NCBI RefSeq assembly: GCF_907164915.1
Contig: NC_061862.1
Location: forward strand, 34,845,522-34,909,521
Length of the DNA stretch: 64,000 bases
Origin: Impatiens glandulifera
Taxonomy: Eukaryota > Streptophyta > Magnoliopsida > Ericales > Balsaminaceae
Direction of reading: 5' to 3'
Shown: positions 52,913-63,066 of the stretch, piece by piece
Position numbering within the stretch: position 1 is the first letter of the stretch
How the letters are laid out: each line of letters begins with the position of its first letter
Notes under the pieces: model-generated
Databases searched by the model: none
What the model was told of the DNA's origin: nothing
The model's input: only the letters and a program-made list of their open reading frames with translations
Program-made: the position numbers and the translations under genes

Positions 52913-55900
52913 TATTATATTTAAAAAAGAATTATGATTATAATGTTCATATTAATTACCCTGAAATAAAAAATATAAAAAAAACCTTACATCATTTCAT
53001 ACTTTGGCCTATTTTTTAATTTTTTTTAACACATTACTTTCAAAGATATCTTAATTTATGAAATCATGTAGGTCAACTTAAATATTGTTTTTCTAATGAG
53101 GCTGGTCCGGCAACAACTTAATTAATAATTTTGTAAACATTATAAATATTAATATTAATATTCTTTATCTACATTTATTTTTAAAATAATTAATAAAGAA
53201 ATTGTGATTCCTGTCATAGTGTCAAATTAACATGTACATTAGCTACACTGATTTTATTTTTATATAAAAAGTAGGAAAATATAAAACTCCTATGAAATCA
53301 TGTATAACTAAATAACATGTTTGATTAAAAATTTATATGAAGTATTTCACAATAATGAGTATGTGAGGACATTTCAAAAGAAATATTAAAAGATATGGCT
53401 ATTATTTATTAAATTTAAGTCCAAAAATTAAAGAACAAAAAATGTTTTTATCCAAAGATTGGGAAAGGGGATGTGAAAGGGATGGGAGAGCCTGTTGGTG
53501 GGGGATATGTGGGTCCCAAACCCTAGATTCCTGCCACAATTGTCAACAGTGTTTGTTTTCTCTCATATCTTTCACAACACATTTAACAAACTTTAGACTT
53601 TGTTTGGTTTTTAGAGTAATACAATTTATAAATATTTTTATCATAAAAAGTTCTAAAGAAAAAAAATTTACATATCACTCTGATATGTTATTTCTTCAAT
53701 GTGACGAAGTTAATAACTTTAAGATATTTTAGTGACAAAAGATTCTTATAAGTAAATGTTTTGCATTAAAGTTTGATTCAATGATAGTTTAATATTTAAG
53801 TTCCTCAAGAAATTATTGGAAGACTGAGTAAAATATATATCTTAAGTATATGTGGTAAGAGTCGGTGTCTAAGAAAAAGAAAAAAGTTACAAGTATGATT
53901 TTCAGTTAAAACGTTTCAAGTTGAAGTAAAAGTCGTTAATTTGAGTTACGCTAATTTTCTAATTAAAATATAAATAATAAGCATATGTTAATTGGTAAAC
54001 AATAAGGATAATTTATTAATTATATTGATGAAAAGTATTTAATGAATTCAAAAGATTCATTTTGATTATTTGTTCAGTAGAGGGTTTATCCATTGTATTC
54101 AATAAAGGAGACCAAATTAAGTAAGCCTTGAGTAAGAAGTTTAGGTGGCATCACTTTTCTTTGGTAGTGTTTAAGAAGTAAGCAACAAAATAAGTTGAAA
54201 ATACCTTAAATTAATGAGTATTAAAGGATGCAAATTCTATTCTGATAAAGATGTTAAGTAAAACCTCAATATAAAATATCATACTATCAATGCTATATTT
54301 ATAAATTATAGGAGGGAAAACAGGAAGGGGAACATAGGAGAGGTAACAATGTCAACACGGGTGTGAATAATCGATTCTCAAATTGAATATGAATAATTTC
54401 AATAATCTTGATGCTCGAGAATTAAAGACTTTGTTCATTCTTGTCGTGGTTAATATAAACTGGACTATTTTTTTTTTAATAAATATAACATTTATGTTTA
54501 TCGTGAGTTAGTGTACTATTGATTGGTCGCTGTTAAATTCTCACTATATATGTCTTTTCGCATAACAATATTCTCCTTTATTATGGTCTATATAAAAGGA
54601 ACACAATAAAATGTATCATTAAGGTGTCTTTTATCATTTGGTCCATATAGACCAGCGCAATATGGTATATATGTTTCAAGAGATAGTTTACTAGCTTAAA
54701 CATCATCTTGACAAGCGCAAAATAGACAATGTTGGCACAAAAGGTCTTCATGTCAAACTCTAAGATTATACTGAATTTTACATCCTCTTACAATAAACAA
54801 TGAATGCGTTATTGTGTATTGAGTCTCACCTCCAATTTCTTTTTCACCGAGTTTTGATCACGTATGAAATTATTTTCTTTAAAATAATAATAATCCTTAA
54901 TTTTTCATAAGAAAAAAAATCAATGAATTTTAAAATTTTTCTAAAAAAAATAAAACAAGGCTATGATCTACTCTAAAACATATTAAGGATAACCAATATT
55001 ATGTAAAATTGATTTGGCCTAATTGTTACTTATTTATAAGATATCTAATTGGTTATGTTTGTGAAAATCTTAATGAAATTAATTTTTGTGAAAAGTAAGT
55101 TTTATTTCAAACAAATTAAAATTACACTCTAATCTTGATTATTATATATTCATAAATTCATAAAATAATCTAAATAATTATCTAAAAAATAATTTATACC
55201 CAATACACTTTTCAATGGAATGATACTTACATAAAACATTATATTATAAATAAGCTCAAATTGTGTATATTGTTTATATGATTAAATTGTACTTATAAAC
55301 TAGCCAGGTATTCCTTTACTTATAACATAATCACATGATCTACTACTAAGAATAGGAGAAACATTGGTATTGCTTAATTGGAAGGTGGGGGCAAGAAGAG
55401 TTATTTTTTTAGTGAATCAAAGATTGATTAATGCAAACATTTATTTTGAATTTTGTGTAATATATGTAATTAATAATTCAAACTCTTTTTTATTGACATT
55501 GTTTTTAGTTTTGTGCAACTTTAGTCATGTTTAAATCAATTGTGTGTTGAAAATGTGTTAACATACACTTGTTTATTTAATAACTACCAATATTTTTACC
55601 CCACATGGGTATGATAGTTTTACCTAGGATAAAAAAGATTCTATGCATAATTAAGTTAATTATTTTAATCTTTTATGGATGGGTTAAAAGAGATAAATCA
55701 GCCAAAGGTATGGTACAATAGGAAACCCCTCTTGCAATGGAAATCCTTTGGACTGTTGAGATTTAAAAAGCTGTCAATGATACAGTAATTGATGCATCCC
55801 CTTTCCAATTAAAGTAAATCACATTTCATTTTAATTTTTAAAATTTTTAAATTTTATCTTGAAATATTGGATATATTAACCCTCCCCCTCTCCTCCCCTC

Positions 55901-55940
55901 ATTCTGGAAGCACCTTTCTCTCTCCTTTCTCCATTGACAT
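52913..55940. other. long AT-rich intergenic region upstream of the HD-Zip gene
   Basis: No gene is supported. 53450-53560 is less AT-rich, with a GGATATGTGGGTCCCAAACCC stretch, and holds a 96-codon frame starting at 53442 that resembles nothing I know. 55690-55800 and the pyrimidine-rich CCCTCCCCCTCTCCTCCCC (about 55881-55900) are plausible promoter-proximal DNA of the HD-Zip gene. Confidence 0.45.
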
Positions 55941-55950
55941 AAATAATAAT

Positions 55951-55992
55951 ATGATCCTGAGATCTGTTAATGGATTAATGATGGAAATTTAG
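55951..55992 (+). promoter_or_regulatory. upstream open reading frame in the HD-Zip leader
   Basis: ATG at 55951 opens a 13-codon frame (MILRSVNGLMMEI) ending TAG at 55990-55992, 19 bases before the main ATG. If the region is exonic it would tend to reduce translation of the main frame. TTTCAG at 55993-55998 could instead be an intron acceptor, in which case the uORF would be spliced out. Confidence 0.45.
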
Positions 55993-56011
55993 TTTCAGCT
56001 ATAGCTAGGTC

Positions 56012-57079
56012 ATGACTTGCAGTACTACAGAAATGGCCTTCTTCCCTGCCAACTTCTTGATGCAAGTCTCTCATGATCAAGATCAAGACAATCATCATCA
56101 TAATCATCCCTCTTCTCTCTCTTCAATTCTCCCACCTCAAGAATTTCACGGTACTCTCTCTCTCTCTCTACTTCTTGATTTCTTTCTTTCATATTTGTTT
56201 TAAATGAGATTTAAATTTGATCTCAGGAGTGGCTTCCCTGTTAGGGAAGAGATCGATGTCGTTTGGGGGAGGTATGAACGAAACCCAGTTCGATAACCAG
56301 GAGATGAACGGAGAACAAGATGAACTATCCGACGATGAATCACAACCTGGAGAGAAAAAGAGGCGTTTAAACATGGAACAAGTGAAAACCCTAGAGAAGA
56401 ACTTTGAATTGGGGAATAAACTCGAACCGGAGAGAAAAATGCAGTTGGCCAGAGCACTCGGACTTCAGCCACGTCAAATCGCCATTTGGTTTCAAAACAG
56501 AAGGGCGAGGTGGAAGACAAAGCAATTGGAGAAAGATTATGAAATTCTCAAGAAACAATTTGATACCCTTAAGGCTGATAATGATGTTTTACAAACCCAC
56601 AATCACAAACTTCATGCCGAGGTAATTCATTGTTCAGATCCAGCTTTATTTTCAATTTCGTTTTCAAAGATTGAATCTTTTTTTGGTCATGTTTACAGTT
56701 ATTGTCATTAAAGGGAAGAGAACCGACAGAGTCCATAAACCTTAATAAAGAGACTGAAGGGTCGTGTAGTAACAGGAGTGAGAACAGCTCAGACGTGAAA
56801 CTCGATATAATCTCAAGGCCACCGGTCCAGACGGCACCGGCGCCGCCGCCGCCGGAAAACAGTTGCAGGCCAGTCTTCCCGGCGCCGCCAACTGTAGCCC
56901 ATCAACTCTTCATCAACAACTCCTCCTCCGCCGCAAGATCGGATCTTCAATGGCAGAAGCTTGCATCTGTTACTAATAATGATCAATCTGTTAAAGAAGA
57001 AAGCTTTTGCAACATGTTCAATGGAATTGATGATCAGCCAGGATTCTGGCCTTGGTTGGAACAGCAGCAATTCAACTGA
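56012..57079 (+). CDS. ATHB13: HD-Zip class I transcription factor, ATHB13/ATHB23 group (3 exons, 304 aa)
   Basis: Exons are 56012-56150, 56227-56621 and 56699-57079, with introns of 76 and 77 bp, GT...AG, in phases 1 and 0. The product is 304 residues (Arabidopsis members about 255-295). Domains: an N-terminal segment with [11 protein letters not shown] and a histidine-rich run (about 28-32); an acidic stretch (about 76-85); the homeodomain (about 90-145) with recognition helix [15 protein letters not shown]; and a leucine zipper with leucines at 147, 154, 161, 168, 175 and 182. These are followed by the group motif [17 protein letters not shown], a proline-rich linker and the terminal activation motif [12 protein letters not shown]. 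Class I HD-Zip proteins dimerise through the zipper and bind CAATNATTG in the nucleus. ATHB13-group members act in cotyledon and leaf development, sugar response and stress tolerance. Intron 2 cuts the zipper, as in relatives. AATAAA lies at 57295-57300. The orthology within ATHB3/13/20/23 is not decided. Confidence 0.97.
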
Positions 57080-58549
57080 ATTATAATAATATTATAATTA
57101 ATTAATGAAAAAAAAACTGAATTTCAGGATGAAGAGGAATCAGCAATCTTTGAAGCAGTTAAATTTTACTTGAATGAATGAATTTTACTGTTTTGGGTAA
57201 ATAGATTTTTAGAAAAATCATATATGACTGGCCGGGGGATCAATTTGTTGAATTTTTATTCACGTGGGATTTTCCAGATTTTATTTCTTGTATAAATAAA
57301 TTGAAAAGGGCAAAGTTACATGCCTTTTAATTTTATAACACCCAATTTTTATTTTACTCTTTTTAACCTTATAAAGACATGTTTGGTTTTCCAAGGTGAA
57401 CAATCTATTACATTTTCTGGCTTATTTATTCTCGTGTTAATCTTATATACATATGTTAAAACCTAAATTAATTTCAAAGAATTTGAATTCCAAACAAGTC
57501 CTTAGGCTGGTAAAAATCATAGGCACAGAAAACTATGAAATCCATAATTGAACTTTATAGTATATTCTACGTCGGCTCTGCCAATTGAATTTTTTAAACA
57601 TTAGTTTAACATCAGTATTAATAATATTATCATACCATTTTATAATATAATAAATATGATAATGTATGGGTTGTTTGATTCACGTTATTTTTTTTTATCA
57701 CTATATAATATAGTGTGTTTCATAAAATTTATTAGCATGATGTATGATGTGTTTGATATGTTTAATTATTTATTCTATTTTTTTTAACTTATTTATCAGA
57801 ATAATAAAGCCATTTAAATTAACTTATTTATAATAATGTATTCATCCAAAATATTATAACAATTTATTCACAATGAATAAGTTAATTAAATCAATGAGCA
57901 CCTATTAAGTCATATGGATACATTTAAATTTGACAGTTTTCATTGCATCAAGATAAATCAAATAAGTCACAACTACTTAGTAATAAGTCATATATTAATT
58001 TTAGTTAGTAAATAGAATCAAACTTATATGAAACGTTTAACGAATATAAGTTCAATAATTTAAAGTAAATACGAATAATAAGCTATAACGATTAAGTGTA
58101 TATAATATACTTATAGTTAGCAATTCAAATAAACTAAATTATTTCAATGAATAAAATGAATCAAATTAGCTCAACTTTTTCCATTGCTAAATTTTATTTT
58201 TATTTTTCTAATTAAATGTGATATTTAAGGAATTTTTGTATTGCATAACTATGGATTTTTTTGTCAGTAAGATTTATGATTTTGAGTTTAAGCGGATTAA
58301 ATTATAATGATTAGCCACAAAAGAATCAATGAAATTAGTAGGAACACTTAGAAAAATAAAGTAAAGTGGCAAAAAATCAATGTTCGAAAATTGATTATCG
58401 TAAATTAACTATGTAAACTAGGATTGAGTTAGGACTGGGAGAAATAACATAGACCACCATCTTCCACCTTGAGAGGCTTCCATTTGAGTGTGTTTTCTAG
58501 ACAAATTGTTTTTAATATATGTTTAATGCATATTGTATTTATTGTGAGT
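57080..58549. other. 3' flank of the HD-Zip gene and AT-rich intergenic DNA
   Basis: A likely 3' UTR runs to about 57320 (AATAAA at 57295-57300). Beyond that no gene or structured element was recognised. Confidence 0.5.
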
Positions 58550-58554
58550 AATCT

Positions 58555-58735
58555 ATATATATATATATAAATGATGCTTAATTTTTAAAGTGTCCGGATT
58601 GCCGGGTCGAGAGCTGTGGTTAATTAGGATACTTGGGTCGGATTGTGAGTTGACCATGTTTCGAACTTGTAACCTAACAAAACAAGTACAACTCTTTAAC
58701 CAATTAGGCTACAAAGACTTTATATTTTAAAATCA
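58555..58735 (-). repeat. SINE-like repeat (copy 2)
   Basis: On the minus strand, GTAGCCTAATTGGTTAAAG (about 58713-58695; box A-like TAGCCTAATTGG) is followed by ACAAGTTCGAAAC (about 58672-58660; box B). Then come AACTCACAATCCGACCCAAG and CGACCCGGCAATCCGGACAC, ending in a TA-repeat tail at 58555-58570. The box spacing suits a tRNA-derived RNA polymerase III promoter. Related copies lie at 44425-44665 and 58800-58880. Confidence 0.65.
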
Positions 58736-58799
58736 ACACCAAATTTCATACACGCGGGACGTTTTAATATTAATATAAGTTCAACTTTTTAACTAACTA

Positions 58800-58880
58800 A
58801 TATATATATATATATATATATATTTTTAAAGTGTCCGGATTGCCGGGTCGAGAGTTGTGGTTAATTTGGATACTTGGGTC
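58800..58880 (-). repeat. SINE-like repeat (copy 3, truncated)
   Basis: A TA tail (58800-58822), then TTTTTAAAGTGTCCGGATTG and GAGTTGTGGTTAATTTGGAT, nearly identical to 58580-58640. It stops at about 58880, before the promoter boxes. Confidence 0.65.
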
Positions 58881-59220
58881 TAAAATTCGACCCGTGCGGC
58901 ACTAAGCTAAATCGACCCTGATTCTAGCTTAGAAAGCCTTTCTAAACACAATGCAAGAAGAACTCAAACGCAAGAAAGAACTTAGAGAGAGAAAACTCTT
59001 GAGAATAAGAATATATTGAAAGAATGCTTGATAATTACAATGGAATACCTTCAAGGTATTTATAGGACTTACACGTATTAAATTAGGAATTACGTCTAAT
59101 TATAATTTAATTACACTAATTTAGGATATTCCTTCCATATCAAGAATATCCTTACCTAATTTAGAATATCCCTTATAATCTCTTCCTTAATTAGAATATA
59201 TATATGTTAGATAAAAGATA
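58881..59220 (-). repeat. possible solo LTR of an unidentified retrotransposon
   Basis: Read on the minus strand it has the layout of an LTR: CCTATAAATACCTTGAAGG (near 59075-59055) as a TATA region, then a pyrimidine-rich leader (TCAAGAGTTTTCTCTCTC) and a GTGCCGCACGGGTC end near 58875. Similar wording occurs around the TATA box of the LTR at 12947-13367. No TG/CA ends, partner LTR or duplication was identified. Confidence 0.35.
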
Positions 59221-59367
59221 AAGACTCTTCCAAAACTTCTCTCTCAAAATTTTTCGAAAAATTCTATAAGTCTTTTTCAAAAACCGGCCAAACAAAACAA
59301 CCGGCCTACGGTTGCAAACTTACATGATTTTGATAATTTTAAATAAAATAATCAAAAAGGGAGAAAT
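59221..59367 (+). mobile_element. 3' internal end of a SIRE-like element with polypurine tract
   Basis: ACATGATTTTGATAATTT and the tract AAAAAGGGAGAAA (59354-59366) immediately precede the LTR that starts at 59368. Comparable sequence precedes LTR starts at 7385-7425 and 7480-7510. It should belong to an upstream element sharing this LTR; its left limit is uncertain. Confidence 0.7.
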
Positions 59368-60666
59368 TGTTAGATAAATTCAGACCGGTTCAAATAAACC
59401 TAACTTAAACAAACCTTCCATGTAGGAACAAGGAACCGGACCGGATGAACAAGAGAACCAACTGAAGAAACCGAACCGGTCAAGCTACCAAACCGATCAA
59501 GAGTATTCGGAACGTGACCGCACAAAGGAAGGATCGGCCAAAGCTTAAAACCAGATTCATCAAACAGCCGATCATCCATAAGAGAGATAACCGGAAGAAG
59601 TCCGGTCACTTCACTACCAAAAGACATTCGGCCAAGTCAAGCGGCCGACCAGTACAAGAAGACAATTTGGGTATCTGTTGAGAATGATACCAAAGGAACA
59701 GACTGAATACTTCCATATCCATGCAAGTCTGAGAAAAGACTGTAGGCTGCAGAAAACAGTACTACCGGATCCTTCTACTTCGGGATAAGCCAGAAAGGAA
59801 ATCTTCAAAGTACAGACAACTGTCCAAACAGACAGTGTCTACATCAAGTAAAAGACAAACCCGGCAGGTTTACCTTACAGACCGGCAGGTCTGAGACAGG
59901 ATACCAGGTCTGAGATTGACCATCAGGTCTGAGGAGACGACCGCAGGTCTGAGACACTGAATCACTGCACCTCTGATCAGCCAATCAGATTCAAGGCAGT
60001 GAAATATGACCGTTGGCATATTTCACCTATAAAAGGAGGCAGTTGCAGAAGAGTAAATGCGGGACATCAAGAGAGACATACATTGGGATAACGAAAGCTA
60101 AGAGCATTTACTACAAGTGATAACAGTGTGCTATTCTAGAAAGCCTAAGTGTTGAAAGTTAAAGTGTGTTCTACAATTTCGGTGTAAATTGTAAGAGTAT
60201 TATCGAGCAGAAAATAAGTCTCGATCGGCTTGTACTTGTATTCCTTAGTGAATATCCTTCTCGCGGTTTCGAGAGGAAGGGGTGACGTAGGAGTTTTATC
60301 TCCGAACATCCATAAAATCTGTTGTGTTATTTACTTTCTGCAGGCTTCATTATATAACCGACTAACTTAACCATACCGCTCCAAACCGACTCTATACTAA
60401 CCATACCGAATATCCAGATTACCGAAACCGACCCACCATCTCCAAATCTTCATCATCCGAAACCGACCGTGCCTATCATACAAGTGTACCGCTTCAACCT
60501 GAAAGCAAACCTCTTCCGCGCTTGAACCTAGTTCAAGGGTTTGTGACAGGTTGTGTAGTATTGAAACCCCGGTGTTAATCTCTAATCGGATTAACCACCA
60601 CCCTACGAGTGAGAACCGCTAACCGGTCCAACCCCCGGTCCACCAGCGGCGACCTAGATCCTAACA
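59368..60666 (+). repeat. LTR of the SIRE/Maximus-type copia element (1299 bp)
   Basis: It starts TGTTAGATAAATTC and ends GATCCTAACA. A TATAAAA box (60028-60034) sits about 640 bases from its end. It contains a short array of CAGGTCTGAGA units (about 59880-59960) and, near its end, CGCGCTTGAACCTAGTTCAAGG, a block also found in the LTR at 7340-9028. It is flanked on the left by a polypurine tract and on the right by the primer-binding site. Confidence 0.88.
60028..60034 (+). promoter_or_regulatory. TATA box of the SIRE-type LTR
   Basis: TATAAAA in TTTCACCTATAAAAGGAGGC, with a GC-richer context than the surroundings. The genomic RNA would start near 60060. Confidence 0.7.
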
Positions 60667-60668
60667 AT

Positions 60669-60680
60669 TGGTATCAGAGC
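60669..60680 (+). other. primer-binding site (initiator Met tRNA)
   Basis: TGGTATCAGAGC, an exact match to the usual copia site, two bases after the LTR end. Confidence 0.92.
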
Positions 60681-60705
60681 AGTTTGTTTCAATACTCAAG
60701 CAAAC

Positions 60706-62547
60706 ATGTATCAGGATAGGCCTCCAATGCTAGAAGGTGATGACTTTGTCAACTGGAAGGCACGCATGCACCTGCACCTAGTCACCTTGGATGATGAAAT
60801 GGAATCCATTCTAACCGAAGGACCGATATTCATTGATAAAGATAGAAAAGAATGGACAGCTGAAGATAGGAGAAGGAACAATCTGGACAACCATGCAAGA
60901 AACCGGATCTCCAACAGCGTAGACAGAAACACTTATTGCAAGATCAGAGATTGCAAGACCGCGAAGGAGACATGGAACACGGTCATCCAAATCTTTGAAG
61001 GAAATGAAAGAACAAGGGAGAACAAAATAATGATGGCCACACAGAAGTTCGAAAGTATCAAAATGAAACCAGGAGAAACTATGAAGGAATACAATGACCG
61101 GTTCACTGGTGTGTTAGATGAACTAGCAACTCTGGGCAAGAAGTATGAGAGCAAAGAGGTAGTTATGAAAGCTTTGAGATCTCTCCCAAGTGCTTGGGAT
61201 ATTAAGACAATGGTAATGAGGGAATCAAAGAGCCTACGTAAGATGAAACTATACGATGTATTCGAAGATTTAAAGGCATACGAGTTCGAAATGAAATCGA
61301 GAACCGAAGAGGAAGTTTCGGCCTCAACATCAACCAGAGCACTAATCACATCTACAGAACCGGCTGTACCTGCTCCTGTACCTACACCTGCACCGATACC
61401 GGTTCCTGCACCCGCACCTATCAGAACAGCCGAACAGTTTACTGAGGATGCCATGGCCATGCTCGCACAAAAGTTTGGGAGGTTCATGAAAAGGAGCCAA
61501 CCGACAAACAACTACTATGGTGACAAATCCAATGTAAGATGCTACAACTGTAACTGTTTGGGACACTTTAAGTGGGAATGCAGGAAACCAAGAAGGGATA
61601 CCCAGAAACCGGACTATCAAAATGACAGAAACAATTATCAACAAACCGGTGAAGGAAGTGAGGTACCGAAAGCACTAATAGCCGACGATGGAGGAAGTCT
61701 ATGGGCTCGCAGTGACAGTGACGATGAACTCACGTGCCTCATGGCCAATGAGGAACAGGTATTTGACTCTCCCTATGATGAATTTACTAAAGACGAGCTA
61801 TATGAAGCATTAAATGACATGGTAGAAGAATATAAGAACCTATTGACCATGTTACCTAAACACCTCAACATCAAGACCGATCCCATAGTACCTATCCCAA
61901 TAGAACCAGAGGTACCCATCATAACCGAACCGGAAGTCATACAATCTGATGATACCCACACCCTAGAAACCGAGTTAGATCCTAAGATCGAACAACCTAG
62001 TGAACCGACTAGAGAACTAACCAAGGAAGAGAATGCCCGATTTCAATATACGATGGACGCCTATAAGAGATCTAGCGATATAGTAAAGAATATGAATAAA
62101 CACTATAGGCATCCTCGTTGTAAGCGTGGTCTAGGATACACAGGGAATAGCTCCAAAGACCGAAAACCCATAGAGAAAGCAAGGCTTACAAAAGGAAATC
62201 TCCCCTTTATAAAATTTCTTAAGAGCACCTGGACAGCCGAAGAAGAGGAAACCGCATATTATAGGGAAGAGAAGCTAAAATACGATTATGTTGGTCCAAC
62301 CGATTCATGGCTTGACCTTGAGAAAAGAAAAGCCGAAATTCTCAAATATAAGAAAGACTTTCCTGAACCACGTAGGTCAAACTATAGATCACCGAACCAA
62401 AGACCACCACCATTTAGGACATTTGAAGGAAAGCCGAAATACACCAGACCAAGTGTCAAAAGGACAGTTAAAACCCTAGCAAAGAAGACCGTCCGGTTTA
62501 TCAAGGTTTGGGTACCTAAGGGACTAATCGCACGTGGACCCAAGTAA
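60706..62547 (+). CDS. gag polyprotein of the SIRE/Maximus-type copia element
   Basis: 613 residues, ATG 25 bases after the primer-binding site; no internal stop. Residues about 1-200 are a UBN2-type copia gag (FVNWKARMHLHL near the start, then ETWNTVIQIFEGNERTRENK and PGETMKEYNDRF). Residues about 220-245 form a proline/alanine-rich hinge (PAPVPTPAPIPVPAPAPIRT). A CX2CX4HX4C zinc knuckle uses C279, C282, H287 and C292. A long acidic then basic C-terminal extension of about 300 residues follows, as in SIRE-like elements. It should form the particle and bind RNA. The stop at 62545-62547 lies where related elements continue toward protease, and pol follows in another frame. The intact long frame suggests a recent copy. 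Confidence 0.92.
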   Translation: MYQDRPPMLEGDDFVNWKARMHLHLVTLDDEMESILTEGPIFIDKDRKEWTAEDRRRNNLDNHARNRISNSVDRNTYCKIRDCKTAKETWNTVIQIFEGNERTRENKIMMATQKFESIKMKPGETMKEYNDRFTGVLDELATLGKKYESKEVVMKALRSLPSAWDIKTMVMRESKSLRKMKLYDVFEDLKAYEFEMKSRTEEEVSASTSTRALITSTEPAVPAPVPTPAPIPVPAPAPIRTAEQFTEDAMAMLAQKFGRFMKRSQPTNNYYGDKSNVRCYNCNCLGHFKWECRKPRRDTQKPDYQNDRNNYQQTGEGSEVPKALIADDGGSLWARSDSDDELTCLMANEEQVFDSPYDEFTKDELYEALNDMVEEYKNLLTMLPKHLNIKTDPIVPIPIEPEVPIITEPEVIQSDDTHTLETELDPKIEQPSEPTRELTKEENARFQYTMDAYKRSSDIVKNMNKHYRHPRCKRGLGYTGNSSKDRKPIEKARLTKGNLPFIKFLKSTWTAEEEETAYYREEKLKYDYVGPTDSWLDLEKRKAEILKYKKDFPEPRRSNYRSPNQRPPPFRTFEGKPKYTRPSVKRTVKTLAKKTVRFIKVWVPKGLIARGPK

Positions 62548-63066
62548 ATGTGGGTACCAAACAGTTGTAAATATGTACATTTTGCAGGATCCAAAGAAAC
62601 GACTAGGAAACTCCGAATGGTTCTTGGACAGCGGTTGCTCCAGGCACATGACCGGAAATAGCAATTTGCTAATCGACATCAGATCAGTAACCGGTGCTCT
62701 AATTACCTTCGGTGACAACTCAAAAGGTAAAACTGTGGGAAAGGGTAAGATTGTCCATGGTAATCTAACTATTGATAATGTACTTCTAGTTGAAAACCTA
62801 CGTTTTAATCTACTTAGTATTAGTCAGATGTGTGATGCCGGATACACGGTAGAATTCCTTAAACATGCATGCTTAGTTAAGGACTCTCAAGGTATTGTAC
62901 TACTAACCGGAAATAGGATAGGTAACATCTATAAGGTAGACTGGAAAACAAGAATAGAATATCCTATATGCATGATAGCTAAGACTGATCAAACCTGGCT
63001 ATGGCACAAAAGACTAAACCATCTAAACATGAAAACCTTAAACTACATTCGTGGTAAAAAAAAAAC
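62528..63066 (+). pseudogene. SIRE-type pol, part 1: protease and pre-integrase
   Basis: Open in the +1 frame relative to gag from 62528 and overlapping its end by about 20 bases; no ATG is required if it is reached from gag. The protease core is WFLDSGCSRHMTG (near 62620; Asp-Ser-Gly). Then come FGDNSKGKTVGKGKIVHGN and the pre-integrase region LWHKRLNHLNMKTLNYIR (about 62998-63051). At 63056-63065 a run of ten A shifts the frame and a stop follows at 63071-63073, so pol is interrupted. Confidence 0.85.

Noticed and set aside
53442..53732. 96-codon open frame in the HD-Zip upstream region
   Set aside because: No similarity to known proteins recalled, AT-rich second half, no splice or promoter context.
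60933..61511. 192-codon open frame antisense to gag
   Set aside because: A mirror of a strong coding frame with biased codon use; the gag frame has clear domains and this one none.
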